Positions 12,448-24,886 of a stretch of DNA of 64,000 nt are shown piece after piece; positions within the stretch are counted from its first letter, which is position 1, and each line of letters opens with the position of its first letter. The stretch spans positions 525,476-589,475 of the forward strand of contig JAKSZT010037307.1 in the NCBI GenBank assembly GCA_026826555.1. The letters are read 5' to 3'. Made by a program: the position numbers and the translations under genes. The notes below the pieces were generated by a model. The model had not been told where the DNA came from. It ran no database searches and was given only the letters and a program-made list of their open reading frames with translations. The DNA is from Tolypeutes matacus. Its lineage: Eukaryota; Chordata; Mammalia; Cingulata; Chlamyphoridae.

Positions 12448-15054
12448 ATGAGGGAGAAATGAAGACCTTCCCAATATGGTTTGTTACCTGCCCTATGAGG
12501 AGTCCTTCAGAATGAAAGGAAAGGAAACTAAATAGTAACTTGAAGTAGTATAAAGAAAGACCTCTGTTAAAGGTAACTACATGAGTAAACATAAATGCTA
12601 GTATTATATTTTTGGTTTGTAACTCCATTTTTAAATTTATCACATAATTTAAAATATAAACATGAAAAATACTTAGAAATTTATGTTTTGGAACACACAA
12701 TAATAAAGATGTAATTTGTGATAAGAACAAAATAAAGGCAGGAAATGGAGGGCTACAGGGAGAATACATGATTGCTGATGGGCCAATTGGATTGTATATC
12801 CCAGGAATTTGGAGTCAAGTTTTAAAGAGGAAGAGAGCCAAGGAGAGGGCCATGGGCTCAGAGACCCTAAGGTCCCAGAGAAGAGAGGAAAGGAAGGACG
12901 AGGCTTCCTCCCTGTAGTGTCCAAAAAATCCCATTTCTGCTTGCAGTCAGTTCTTCATTTTGCTAAAAAGAGCTCCAGGGGTTTCAGGTCTCACCACAAA
13001 GGCCCTGACTGAGGCAGGAGTGGCCAGGCAAGCTCCCTAGTCTGGGGTAGAAGGAGAGGAGGAAGCAGGCAGGCCAGGCCACAGGATGAGGTCTGAAGCA
13101 AGAGTGGGAGTTGGATGAAGGATGGAGAAGAGACTTCTGAGTAGGTGGAACAGCACCAGCAAAGGGTAAGAGGTGGGAATGGCATGAGTGTGATGTGAAG
13201 AGACGACGCTGAAGCTTTGACTACAGTCAGGCTCGCCCAGGACCTTATAAGCCACATTGAAAAAGTCCGAGATTACTTGAGATTTAGACGGATTATAAGG
13301 GCACCAATGGTGGAGTCCAGCGGATCACACCTGGGGAGGAGAGGGTCTGCCATAGTACAGGCAGGAGGTGGTGGTGGCCTAAATAAAAGTGGCACAGGGG
13401 GACAGGTGGAGTCCCCGCTGTTTAGGAAGCAGCACTGTCAGGTCCTGGTAAACGGAAGTGGGGATAAGGGAGGGCAGGAATCCAGGATGACATCCACCTA
13501 CCTGGTGTTGCCTTTTGCCGAGAGGGGAACTCACCTGAGAAGCAGGTGACAGAAGCAGGGCTGGAGAAGGTGTGGCTGTTCAGACTCATTGCTCAAAGCG
13601 AGGACCAGGACCAGCAGGTGATCAGGCCCCAACCCAACCTACCTCGATAAAGTTACAGGGGCTCTCACGGGTTCAGCACATTTTGGGTTGTCAGTCTCTA
13701 CCCCTTTCCTTTGTGGGGAGCCTCTCACTGCCTAAGTTCCCTTGCCCTGCTTTCTACCCAGAGAAAACTATTGCAGGGTCATTGCCCAGTTTAACCTTTC
13801 AGTGATCACTGGGAATTTTAAGTCCCTGGGGTCCTTGAGTTTCAGGAGTCCATGAGGACCCTGAAAATGTGCACAGACTGGTGTGTGTGGATATTTTTTG
13901 GGGGGAGGGGGGAGAAAGGTCCTGTCCCCTCCCCTTCCTCTGGGAGTATGGGGAGGGGTCAGCTCCCTCGAGTTCTGTAGCTGGACACAGGGCAGGGCCT
14001 GCAAACACAGCATTGGGGCACTTGGTATTGTTTAAGGGAAAAGTAAACATTTTTTTTTCCCATAAAAAGAAGCATTTGTTCCCTACGTAAGCACATTTGG
14101 GGTTTAAGAAACATAGATTTGGTGCTTAAAGAGCTATATTTCAACTGTCCTAGATGCCCTGACCCTCTGAGAGGCCTTTGGGGCCCCAGGACATTTTGGT
14201 TGCAGACTTTTATCACCTTGCGTGGCTGTCTCCCGAGGAGCCTGTGAACGTGAGGCAGGACTAGTTTCCCATCCAGCACACGGTGCTCAATGAAACAAAG
14301 AAGAAAGGAATGAAAGAAGTGAGTGAATGGCAGGAAGGGGGCGCATATGCAGTTCTAAGGAGGCTGAGGGAAATTGCAGTTTTTGTTCTTTCCCTGGTTG
14401 CCCCCATCTCTCTCTCTCTGCAGCCTGCCCTTCACACTCACTGCCTGCAGGAAGCCTTCCCAGATTGTGCACAGCGTCCAAGGTCTGGGCCTCCAGGCTG
14501 GCTCCTGCTCCCTATCTCCCTCTCTCCTGGGAAAGGAGGCAGGCAAGGGAATTCACAAAGGGACAAAGGTTCCGTGGCAGCAGGGTGGGGGGAAGACGGG
14601 CAGAGGCCACAGCCTTGCTGCATAGCAACGAGACTTATGCACAATGGAAAGAGAAACTAGCAAAGAAAGCTGGAAAAAGAGAGCAACAAGATGGAAAAGC
14701 AGGGGAAGATCAGAAGGATGGAAGAGAAACCTGTTGGAATCTGTTGGGAATTTGGCCCCCTATTTCAGCACCCCTAACCCCAGGCCCCTAAGGTGTTGGG
14801 GGGGCTGGTCTGCTTCCTTATCCCTCCTCAGGGAAGGTTTCCAGCAGACCTGGTGGAGGCTGTGCCAGGTTGCTCCAGCAGCTCTGGGGAGAAGATGCTG
14901 TCTTACAAGGTGGCATCTTTATTAGGCTGCCATGGCGGTGCTCTGGGGAGAGGGGGAAGGGGCACCCATAGGCCAAGTATTCCCTGAGTGCTGGCTGAAT
15001 GCTCCCCTCCTGTGCCTCCTTTCCTGGTGGAGATATCGGGGGCTCTGGACTTTG
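12448..15054. other. Intergenic, no exon recognised; probable ancient repeats
   Basis: The stretch at about 13220-13420 (ccttataagccacattgaaaaag, then ggtggtggcctaaataaaagtgg) resembles an ancient L2/MER-type consensus, and 14440-14540 (aggaagccttcccagattgtg) resembles reversed L2. GC-rich overlapping frames at 14.28-14.9 kb lack conserved motifs and occur on both strands, so I treat them as chance. Confidence 0.45.
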
Positions 15055-15205
15055 CCCTTGTAGCTGAGTGGCCTTGGATGAGTTATTTACCCTGAGCCTC
15101 AGCTTACTCATGTGGTGAAATGGAGCCTGCTGCCTGCCTCGTAGGACTGTTCAGAGGATACTTTGAAGGGCTGAGCTAGGATCTTGCGCAAAATAAGTGC
15201 TCACT
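15055..15205 (+). repeat. MIR SINE
   Basis: The series gtagctgagtggccttggatgagttatttaccctgagcctcag, then gtgaaatggagcc, then gtaggactgttcagaggat, then aataagtgctcac is the full core order of MIR. Confidence 0.8.
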
Positions 15206-16009
15206 GCCTGTCAGGGGTCTGGCCTGAGTGCAGAATTCTGGCCCTGACAGGGAGGTCAGTAACTGTCACTGAGGCCTGACTGCAGCATCACCGTTAAGTC
15301 ATGTGACTATGCCAGTGGCAAAGCCTCTGGTGCCTCAGGTTCCTGAGATACAGTGCAGGAGGGGCCTGTTCCCGCCAAATGGCAGCTGAGAGGGAGCCAT
15401 CAGAGATGGCTTTGGAATAAAACATGAAAAGCCAGCTCAAAATGGGCTCTCATCTGGTCCAGGCTAAGCCCTTCACATCCACTAGTTTGTGTAATCCTTG
15501 CAAACCCCGTGGGGTGGGTACTACTATTCCCACAAGTTAGTTTTACTTTTCAATACACCCCCTTCCCCTCCCCCTCCCCCCATATATATTTTAGATTGGA
15601 AAATATGGAAAAATTTAATGAAGAAAATACAAATCATCCATAGAATCCCCCATCTGGGGAGAACCGCAGCTAACATTTTGGTGAGTTCCTCCCTGGTATT
15701 CATTTTAACCTGATTTTATTTGTTTGGAAAGTTTGGTTTCACAATGGAATTTGCTGCACTTGTGTCCTTCTGGAAGGGATGCTGAAAAAGGGGTGTGTGC
15801 TGGGGTCAATACAATTCTATTTTTATCAAAATAGTACAATGCTCAGTGGCTTAAAGGTTAGAGTCCAACAAAGGCTTATATGGAGAAGCAACTGTCCCTC
15901 TTTCCTGGCCTTCCCACTCCTAACCCTAGGCCCAAACCCCAGGGACACAGTGGCAGCCTTCTTTTGTAGGGATGGCCACATCTTTGGTACTGAGGTAACA
16001 GAAATGTCA
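15206..16009. other. No gene recognised
   Basis: Unique sequence with one C-rich tract at about 15558-15581. The frame at 15779-16126 runs into a SINE and is rejected. Confidence 0.5.
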
Positions 16010-16021
16010 AGAGAGACTAAG

Positions 16022-16693
16022 GAGGAAGCTGATGTGGCTCAAGCGATGCATTCCTGCCTACCACACGGGAGGTCCTTGGTTCAGTTCCTGGTGCCCCTAA
16101 AGACAGTGAACTGGTGTGACAGGTAGGCGTGGCAAGCTGAGACACAAGAAGGAAAACATAATGGGAGATACAACAAAGCAGGGAGTGGAGGTTCCCAGTG
16201 CCTCCTAAAGAGGACGTGCAAGACAGCGAGCTGATGTGACGGGCAGGCATGGGAAGCTGATGCAACAAGATGACACAACAAGAGACACAAAAAGAAAAAC
16301 ACTGGGAAGCGGCTGTGGCTCAATCAGTAGGGCTCCCGTTTACCATATGGGAGGCCCCGGGTTCGGTTCCCGGGGCCTCCTGGTGAAGGCAAGCCTGCCC
16401 GCATGGCGTGGTTAGCTGACCCAGCGAGCACAAGCAGCAAGTGGGGGATAAATAAATAAATAAATAAAATCTTTAAAAAAGAAAAAAAAAAAAAAGAAAA
16501 ACACGATGAGAGATACAACAAAGCAGGGGACAGAGGTGGCTCAAGCGATTAGGCGCCTCCCTCCCACATCAAAGGTCCGGGGTTCAGCTCCTGGTGCCTC
16601 CTAAAGAAACAAGGAAGATGAACAGATACTGCAAGTGCAAACAGTGAGGGGGTGGGGAGAAATAAATAAATAAAATAAATCTTAAAAGAAAAA
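16022..16693 (+). mobile_element. Dimeric DAS-related SINE split by a younger DAS SINE
   Basis: Left tRNA-like head at about 16028-16110 with linker to 16302, and second head gacagaggtggctcaagcg at about 16528-16600 with tail AAATAAATAAAATAAATCTT. The outer TSD is agagagactaag at 16010-16021 and 16694-16705. A complete monomeric DAS copy interrupts it, which gives a clear order of insertion. Confidence 0.9.
16303..16490 (+). mobile_element. DAS-type SINE nested in a dimeric SINE
   Basis: The standard 190-bp unit, flanked by a perfect 14-bp repeat aaaaagaaaaacac at 16289-16302 and 16491-16504, inside the older element's linker. Confidence 0.95.
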
Positions 16694-16705
16694 AGAGAGA
16701 CTAAG

Positions 16706-17094
16706 CATTAATCAGCCCATTAGAGAGCCGAAACATACCCAAGGGTCTACCCAGGCATTTCAAATAAGACATTCTAAAGGGTATTTTTAAATCCCTGCTT
16801 GCTGCTTTAGAAGCTCCAGTAATAATTTTCAGAGTTTTGCTGCATGAAGAGAGTCAAAGCTTAACACAGAAAGTTGCCTGGGTGGAGGCAGATACAGTTC
16901 CAGCTGGCGCATGGCCTGGGCAAATCTCTCCCCTTTGGACTTTGACATCTTCATGTGAAAACAAGGGGTTGGACAGATGCCCCTTAGGGCCCTGCCCATG
17001 CTGACAGAGGGAGAGTCTGTGTTGCTGCTGATTGCAATTCCATCTCTGGACCGCTTGTGTGTCAGTGCTTCCTGGTTGTCCTCCTTGCAACCAT
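16706..17094. other. No gene recognised
   Basis: Unique intergenic sequence. Overlapping minus-strand frames here show no motif. Confidence 0.5.
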
Positions 17095-17205
17095 GCTCAA
17101 AGTAGGCATTATTACCCCATTTTATAGATGAGGAATTGAGGCTCTCAGAGGGGTTTCCAGGGCCATATAGATGGAGATAGGGCAGGGCCAAGTTCTAATC
17201 TGGAG
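17095..17205 (+). repeat. MIR fragment
   Basis: attattaccccattttatagatgaggaattgaggctctcagag is the MIR 3' core. Confidence 0.7.
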
Positions 17206-17396
17206 GCTCTGGCGCCAGAGTACATGTTCCCTCTATTCTCTGGGGCTGACTCCCTGAGCCACCTGTCCATTCCCTGCAATGGGTCCCCTGACCTCCAATA
17301 GCAGCAGTGAAATGTCCATCCAGGATTTCAACCCTCTAGGCCCCATCTCAGGGGGAAGGTCATCATGCCCACATAATGCCAATCTCTCCTCCTAGA

Positions 17397-17572
17397 CCAG
17401 TGGTTCTCTGTCTTGGTTGCATATTACTCACCTAGCGAGTTTTGGAAAACACTGATGCCTGTGCCCCACCCCTAGAGATTCTGATTTAATTATTCTGGGA
17501 TAGGGCCCTGGCACTGGTATGTTGTACAAGCTCCCCAGGTGGTTCTAATGTGCAGCCAGGCTTGAGAACCTT
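17397..17572 (+). mobile_element. MER5-type hAT DNA transposon remnant
   Basis: ccagtggttctctgtcttgg, then gccccacccctagagattctgattta, then ctccccaggtggttctaatgtgcagcc, then cttgagaacc follows MER5A/B order, with partial inverted ends (agtggttct / gagaacc). Confidence 0.8.
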
Positions 17573-17989
17573 GTACTAGGCCTTCAGCTTACCAAAGGGC
17601 CTCATTTACTATGCCTGGCCCTGGGAAATGTCTGTGGAACAATGAATGAATGAGCCAGGTGCAAGAGCAAAGGAACAGAGGTCTTTTGGGGTGGGGTGGA
17701 AAGAATGGGGGCTTTGGGAGTCCACTAAAGGCTGAGATATTCAGGCATTGCAGGGCCACATCTGGGGCAAGCATGATCTCACTCTCCTAGGGAGCTGGCA
17801 GCTTTCCAAGGGAGAAGGAAGAGGCTGGCCAGTTGCTCTGGCTTGGGACAGCTGAAGGCAGAGATAGAAGTGGAAGTTGGGTTCCTGTTCATGCTCCTCC
17901 CCACCCTGCTACAGGGTGGAAGGTCCTTCCTGCTCAGCCTCCGCCCAACCCTTGCTCCAAGCACTTTTAGAGAATGAATTAATGAATCT

Positions 17990-18130
17990 GACTCCTGTCA
18001 CCTTCCAGGACTAGTTCATGCTCTAGCTCCTTCAGGAAATCTTCCTGGATCTCCTGCTCTGAACTCTATTCACCCGTCAGTCCACTAGTGCCACCTAACC
18101 TAGCAGTGGCTTGGACCTTCATTATTATGT
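17990..18130 (-). repeat. L2 LINE fragment
   Basis: ctccttcaggaaatcttcctggatctcc resembles the reversed L2 3' region (caggaagccttccctga). Ancient and diverged. Confidence 0.5.
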
Positions 18131-18394
18131 CCTACCTTCATTATGAGTCTTGTCTTTTTCAACCAGACTATGACTCCTAACACTCAACTTTTTGAACATC
18201 TCAAGGTCCATCAGTATCACAGTTTGTTTTCGTCTTTGCTTCCCCAGGTAAAGAGAAGGGGGTCTGTTTTCTCCTAGGCCGGCCACGTCATCACTCATTG
18301 CATCAATCATGTTGAGTAACTTCCCCATTGGGGGGGTTCTCGCCTCTAGGATAGAGGGGAATGACGTTGTTGACAACATGGGCTTTGAAGGACC

Positions 18395-18660
18395 CTCTGG
18401 TGAGAGTCCTCACTCTGCCTAGCTGTGTGACCTTGGGCAAGTCACTTCACATGCTGTAAAATGGGAGCAATCATCATTCCCACTTCAAAGGTGCTGTGAG
18501 AATAGAGAAAACACATTTAAAGTGCTTAGCTTGTAAATCAAAGATATGTATTATTTGATTTGTTATTTACAGCAGGTACCTGAGAAGATGATTTGCTTTT
18601 CAAAGGTGCCAATGTGGATGGCATCATCCCCATTTTACAGAAGAGGAAACAGAAGTTCAA
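18395..18660 (+). repeat. MIR copies (two adjacent pieces)
   Basis: The first piece has agctgtgtgaccttgggcaagtcacttcac, then gtaaaatgggagcaatcatc, then aaggtgctgtgagaat. The second (about 18615-18660) has atcccc attttacagaagaggaaac. Confidence 0.75.
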
Positions 18661-19739
18661 AAGGCACAAGGGATGTGACACACATCACCCAGTCAGGAAG
18701 AGGTGGGGCCAGGACTGGGACCAACTTCCAAGCTGGTGCTTACTGCATCCTTTCTCTGGATTGTTTTCCCTGACGACAGATGAAATGGTGAGGATCAAAG
18801 GACACGAGGCTCAATAAGGGTGGTTGGTGGTTTAAAGCCAAATGCTCCAAAGCCAAGAGGTGGGAAGATTTTGAGCCTAACTCAGGACCAGGGCTCTTCT
18901 CTGCCCTCCCTCCCCAGCCTTTGTTCTTGGCTACCACTCAGCACCTTTCCCTTGACAAGGTCCATGGCACCATTACTCTGCTCTCCTGAATGTGCTGTCC
19001 TCCTCAGAGTGACCCAAAGCCATCTTTTTTCGGAACAAAAGCCCGTGGAATCCAGACCTGCCTGGTTTGCGGGGTGGGGAGCCCACCTTGCCTACTTCCT
19101 CTCTGCTCTGCACCTTAGGGGAAAAGAAAATGGAGAGGACAAGGTTTCCTCTCTATTCAGGCTTTCCTGGGCATCTTCTGGTGTCTAGGCTGGTAACCCC
19201 AAGAAATCAAACATGTCTTGTATCCACAAAAGGACAAGGACAATTCTGGGGCCTACAAGGGTCTCAGAAGAGTCAGGCAAAGCTGAATGCTCCTCGGAGA
19301 AAAGAGTCTCAGATGTGCTTCTGACTTAGGATCCCCACATGGGCTTTGGGCCACAGAACCCTGAATGCTGATGTCAGAGCCTACAAGAGAAAAGCAAAGT
19401 TGGGAGCAGAGAACCAGGTAACAGCTGGGGCTGGGGATAGACTGGCAGGTGGAAATAAGCCAACCTGGTAGTGGAAGTGGTAATGGGCTGGGGGGAACTT
19501 GGGGCAGTCCTCTGGGGTAGCCACTAAATGTGGCATTCCCTGACCCATTCTCATCCTGTAATAAAGCCCGGGTTTTGTGGTCACAGATTCGTGGCAGGCC
19601 AAACCTAGAAGGGTCTGAAACTGAGTTCCTCGAAACCCTAGGGGGTTCATCAGAACTGGTAAGGACTCTGACACACCATGGCCCACAAATCCCCACATGG
19701 ATTCCTTTAACTACTTAATGAGCAGGTGTACAAGATTTC
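18661..19739. other. No gene recognised
   Basis: Unique sequence. Frames such as 19253-19696 (-) and 18820-19188 (+) overlap each other and have no recognisable domain. Confidence 0.5.
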
Positions 19740-21440
19740 ACAAGACCCTATCTCACTAAATACACAAAAATCAACTCAAAATGGATCAAAGACCTAAATA
19801 TAAGAGCCAAAATTTAAAAACTCCTAGGAAAAAATTTAGGGAAGCATCTTCAGGACCTTGTGCTAGGCAATGATTTCTTAGACTTTCCACCCAAAGTACA
19901 AGCAACAAAAGAAAAAATAGATAAATTGGACCTCATCAAAATTAAAAACTTCTGTGCCTCAAAGGACTTTATCATTAAAGTAAAATGACAACTTACACAG
20001 TGGGAAAAGATTTGGAAATCACATATCTGATAAGGGTTTATAACAAAACCCTACAACTCAACAACAAAAAAGACAAACCAATTAAAAAAATGGGCAAAAG
20101 ACTGGATTAGACATTTCTCCAAAGAAGATATACAGCTCTTGGCCTCAGTGCCATCATGCTGGAAACCTCTGTACCTTGAGAGCCAAGTGGAGGAAGAAGT
20201 GAATGTGCAGACTGAAGTGCAAAAGAAGATGAGGCAGAGGTCCAAGTAAACTGTTAGCATGTGCATTCAAGGAGATGAGAGGAGTGGGAATATGGAATGC
20301 CAGAGGCCCGGGATGCTGATATAAGTTATTGACTGCATCCTACTGTCTAGAACTCTTCACAATGGATCTAGAACATTGTGAGGGACAACAGTTGTCAAAC
20401 TTCTGTGAACACCTCTGAGAGATTCACCTGGCTCACACCAAAGCAGTCCTTTGCCCTGGACCTGCGACGTTCTGGACTAGTTCTGTTCTCAGTTGTGGCT
20501 GAGTGTTAAATAAATCGTCTCTTCTGCTGTTTTAAAAAAGGAAAAAAAGAAGAAGATATACAAGTGGCCAAAAAGCACATGAAAAGATGTTCAACATGAT
20601 TAGCCATTAGGGAAATGCAAATCAAAAACAGTTCACACCCACTAGAATGGCTTCTATTAAAAAAGTTGAAAAATTACAAGTTTAGAGACGATGGTGTGTG
20701 TGGGGGAAATTGGAATACTCCTCATTGCTGGTGGGAATATAAAATGGTACAGCCACTGGGGAAGACAGTTTGGCAGTTCCTCAGAAAGTTAAGTATAGAA
20801 TCACCACATGACCCAGCAAGTCCCACTTCTAGGTACATACCCAAAATAATTGAAAGCAGGGACTTGAACGGATATTTACATACTGAGGTTCATAGAGGCA
20901 TTATTCACAATTGCCAAAAGATGGAAGTAACTCAAGTGTCCATCAACTAATGAATAGATAAACAAAATGTGGTATTTACACAAAATGGAATATTATTTAG
21001 CCGTAAAAAGGAATAAAGTTCTGATACATGTGACAACATGGATGAACCTTAAAGATATCATGCTGAGTGAAATAAGCCAGACACAAAAGAATAAATACTG
21101 TATGATCTCACTGATATGAAAAAATGAGTAAACAAACCAGTAGAATCAGAATCTAGAACATAAACTTACCAAATGACAGGATGGGGGTAGGGAATAGGGA
21201 GTTAAGGATTAAAATGTACAGTTTCTATTGGAACAGTTTTGGTAATGGATGGTGGTGATGGTAGCATAACATTGTGAATGTAATTAAAGCATTGATTTAT
21301 ATATTTGAATGTGGTTGAAAAGTGAAATTTTAGGTTGCATATCTGTTACTAGAATAAAAAAACTTTTTAAAATCCGTGGAACTGCACAACACAGACAGTG
21401 AACCCAAAGTTAAACCATGGACTATAGTTAATAGTACAAT
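19740..21440 (+). mobile_element. Old L1 LINE 3' end, interrupted by RPL41 retrocopy
   Basis: Starts in the ORF2 C-terminal region (aactcaaaatggatcaaagacctaaata), continues after the interruption with gggaaatgcaaatcaaaa and aaaggaataaagttctgatac, and ends in a 3' UTR with gttaatagtacaatt. Decayed; no intact frame. Confidence 0.85.
20135..20549 (+). pseudogene. RPL41: RPL41 processed pseudogene (ribosomal protein eL41)
   Basis: The parent encodes the 25-residue, Arg/Lys-rich large-subunit protein eL41. The copy retains the 5' UTR end, the coding region (20176-20249), and about 260 bp of 3' UTR with AATAAA (20509-20514) and an A-rich tail. The start codon is TTG, codon 9 is TGA, and four bases are missing from the basic repeat, so it cannot make the protein. 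A 13-bp repeat aagaagatataca at 20122-20134 and 20550-20562 marks L1-mediated insertion into the older L1. Confidence 0.92.
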
Positions 21441-21841
21441 TAGAAAAATGTATAAGGAAAAAAAAAAGATTTCGCTAGGGGGAACAAAAGGATTCTGTGG
21501 TAAAATAATAAAATTTGAAAACCACAGGTCCAATAAAACCCTCATGGGAGGTGGATGGGGAAACTTGTCTAGACTAGACCTTCGGGCTGGTCTTTTTGCC
21601 CTCCCTGCCCCCGCTGGCCCATGGAGCAGGCAGCATGAGGGCCTCTGGGGAGGCGTTACTAGAAACAACCACTCAACACAGCCAAGAGGCTCTGGGCAGA
21701 GTGAAGGCTGAGGTGTCCTTGGCCTGGGATCTCATGGGGAAGAACTACTCTTAACAGATAAACTACCCCCAAGACCTCTGGGAGCAATGGGGCACCAACT
21801 CAAGTCAGCTGCCAGAAGCCCTCAAGATCCCAGTCTGCTCT
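21441..21841. other. No gene recognised
   Basis: The first part may be residual L1 3' UTR. The rest is unique. The frame at 21376-21711 crosses the L1 boundary and is rejected. Confidence 0.45.
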
Positions 21842-22260
21842 TTTTAAAAAATTATTATTTTTAAAGAAGGTTTAGATTACATAAATGTTACATGGAAAAT
21901 ATAGGGGATGCCCATATACCCCTCCCCATACTTTCCCCTGTTAACAACATTTTTCATTAGTGTAGTACACTTGTTACAATGTACTAAGCATGGTCTATAG
22001 TTTACATTATGGTTTATACTTTGTACTGCACAATTTTATAGATTTTGACAAAACGTATAATGGCCTGTATCCCATCATTGCAGTTCCATGCAGAACAATT
22101 CCTATGTCCCCAAAATGCCCCATGTTACACCTATTCTTCCCTCTCCCTCCCCTCAGAACCTCTGGTGGCCACTGCCTTTATATCAGTGTTACAAGTTTTT
22201 CCACTACTATAATAATAAGCTTACTTTAGTCCATAGTTGCATTCCTCTCTTATGTTTGTT
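21842..22260 (-). mobile_element. L1 LINE 3' UTR fragment, antisense
   Basis: Reads aaagaaggtttagattac, then atgcccatatacccctcccc, then ttgttaacaacatttttcattagtgtag, matching a common L1 3' UTR in reverse. A related piece is at the right end of the window (63836-64000). Confidence 0.7.
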
Positions 22261-22429
22261 CATTCCTCAGTCTTGAGGATTTAGGGATGGTGATGCTCAC
22301 TGTGCTTCGGGTTCCAGTCTTATTACCTCCAGGAAAATGTGGGGCCCTGGACTGGGAGGTGGGGCACCAGGTTTCCAGGCTGCCTGACTGCCTCATGGGA
22401 CAGCAGCCTTCTGTTTAAGGGAGGCATGT

Positions 22430-22545
22430 GGGCAGGGTCACTCACCCCTTAGACTGTGGGCCCCTTGAGGGCAGAGCCGGGACTTCCTTTGTATTGCATC
22501 TTCATCAGCACAGGGTCCATAGCGCACAGGGTCAGGCGCAGGACA
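22430..22545 (+). repeat. L2/MIR-type ancient repeat
   Basis: ttagactgtgggccccttgagggcagag, then gtattgcatcttcatcagcacagggtcc follows the usual L2 3' end (gactgtgagctccttgagggcaggga). Confidence 0.6.
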
Positions 22546-24296
22546 GGAGGTCAAGAATCCTTAACTTAAAATACAGTTTTGTCCATTTATTTTTAAAATG
22601 AGGCTTCCAACAAGTGGTTCTTCCCACCACCACCCCCAAACTGGGATCTTCCACAACAGTGACCAACTTGCCACACACTATAGAGTGAACCTTTCTCCCC
22701 ACCCCCCCTTCTTTTTGCCCCTAGATGAGCTCTGGCAGGAGGGAATCTCCTACACTCTGGAAAGAGTGGGTGCTGGGTACTCCCATTTCTTCTCCTGACA
22801 TTCTTTTCAGTGCAGCAGAATTTGATAGCATGTGCTTGCCCTGGAAACCAAGTGGAATATTCAAGTAGTTGATCATGGATAGATGACAGTAAGGGCAAGA
22901 TCTGGTCCCTGTCTTAGAGGTCAAAACCCCCTTGCCATGAAACACTCAGAATATCAGAGATCAGGACACTTACCATACTCAGTGGAGGTGGGGCTCCTAT
23001 TTCCCTCCTCCCTCCTGGGCCTCAAGGGACAGGTCTAGCATCAATGACCACAACCCAAGGCCCCATCTGTTCTTACCTCCTGGCAGTGACTGAGACCTGA
23101 GAGACTGTTCTCAGCTCCAGGTCTGTGACAGGCTCTCCTCTTCCTCCATATCCTACAGCCTGGGGTTGGAGGAGAGCCAGTGAGCTCTCCCAAACCTCAC
23201 ACCCATCTCCAGAATCCAAAGGCTGCTCCTGAAGCCCTCCCCAAGCTCACTGGTCCCTGGTTGCCCTGGTCCCTGGTCCTGTGGGGAGGTGGCAGGCTTT
23301 GTGACTTCACAAAAGGCTGTCTTTGTGACAAGTCTGTGCCTGGTGAAGCAGGAGTTGGGCAGAGGGCAGCCCCCTGGAAACATCATGTGACTTTTCATAG
23401 AGAGACACCCCTACCTCTGAGGGAATGTAGAGGAACTGCCCCACGGTAAGAGCCCAGGATATCTTTCCACACCTAGAGACGCCTCTCCTTGATGACTTGG
23501 AGTCCCAGGCCTAATTGGGTACTCCTGGCTATATCTGGCAACATCTCCGGGGTCCAGGCACGTGGCAGTCAGGATTGAGGAGGAGCAGAAGGTGGGTTAC
23601 TCCAGGTGATGGTAGAGGGTCTCTGACCTCTGAATTGGGAGTCAGACCAGTGTCTGTCCATTAGCCAAAACCATTCTTCTGTAGGCACTTTAGAAGTAAA
23701 GGAACTGATAGAGCAGGAGGCTTTATCTGACCTGAGTCTCCATCAGGGTCTGCCTTAGCAGTCCCAACAGTACCTTTGAATGGGTCAGGCCACAGATCCC
23801 TGAATCCCGTGGAAAGGTCTTATGGCTACAAAACAGACACTGCCAAAAAACAGGGGCTTCTGGGATCTTGGAGGCCAGGCTAGTGTAGACTCTTTCCCTA
23901 ATGCGGACTCCACTGTCATTTCCTCCCCCCAGAGGATTTACAATCCCTGAGGCAAAAGAGGGGTATTGGGGTGGTGATGAGGAAGCTCAGAATACCTCTG
24001 ACTGCTGCTTTTTAAGTGCTCTGCACCTGCTTCTCAACCTCCAAGCCTTTCCTGGAGCATGGCCTCTGGGGAGGACAGGGCCCCAGGAAGCAGTGGAGAT
24101 GATAGGATATCATCTTGTAATTAGGCCGGGGGATCTGACCTGCCCTGGGAGGAGCTGGAGGCCAGAGTTTGGCCCTTTTCCTGCTCTAGCCCCCCTTTGT
24201 GCTGATCCACTGTGAGGGTGGCTCAAGGTATATCATCTCCAGCCAAGCACTCCTGTCTCCTGCTCTGGCCTCTACTTTGATTGTGACATCACCATC
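22546..24296. other. No gene recognised
   Basis: Unique intergenic DNA. Short overlapping frames on both strands, no conserved peptide and no CpG island. Confidence 0.5.
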
Positions 24297-24886
24297 TGTC
24301 TTAGTTTGCCAAAGGGCTGCTGATACAAAGTACCAGAAATATTTTGGCTTTTATAATGGGAAATTTATTAGGGTAAAAGCTTTCAGTTCCGAGGCCATGA
24401 AATGTCCAAATCAAGGTACCATCAGAGTTGCTTTCTCACCAAAGTCAGCTACTGGTAATCCTGGTGTGGTGAAGCAAGATGGCTGCTGATCTCTGCTGAG
24501 GTCCCTGCCTTCCTCTTCAGAATCTACCGTCTCCTGGAGCTCAGCTGTGTACAACCAGGCATAGAGCTTGTCTCTTTCCAGGCCTCCTCTTTCAGTCTCT
24601 TTGGCCTTCTCTGACTTTCTGCAGCTGTAGGTGAACCTGGAGTCCTTTGTCTCTCTCCTTTCTCTCACGTGGCAGGATAAAAAATGGCAGCTTCCTTTCT
24701 CCTGTGTGTGTGTGTCTCTCTCTGTCTGTTTTTATCAGACCCAGCAAGAGGGTGGAGACTCAATCTGAGTCACACCTCACTGACACAGTCCAATCAAAAG
24801 GGTCTCACACCTACAGGAATGGATTAGTTCAAAAACATAATCTTTTTCTTTTTGAGATTCATAAAAGAACTTCAAATTATCACACC
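24297..24886 (-). mobile_element. Possible MaLR-like solo LTR
   Basis: The left edge tgtcttagtttgcc...ggctgctgatacaaagtacc resembles the reversed 3' end of ERVL-MaLR LTRs. On the minus strand there is an AATAAA (complement at 24364-24369) in the expected place just before that end. A TG/TC-rich tract lies at 24705-24731. Right boundary and family are uncertain. A lineage-specific non-autonomous element is the alternative. Confidence 0.5.

Noticed and set aside
14283..14925. Overlapping frames of 90-154 codons at 14.3-14.9 kb
   Set aside because: All frames on both strands are partly open, the composition is purine-rich, and no conserved peptide is visible. Part resembles L2.
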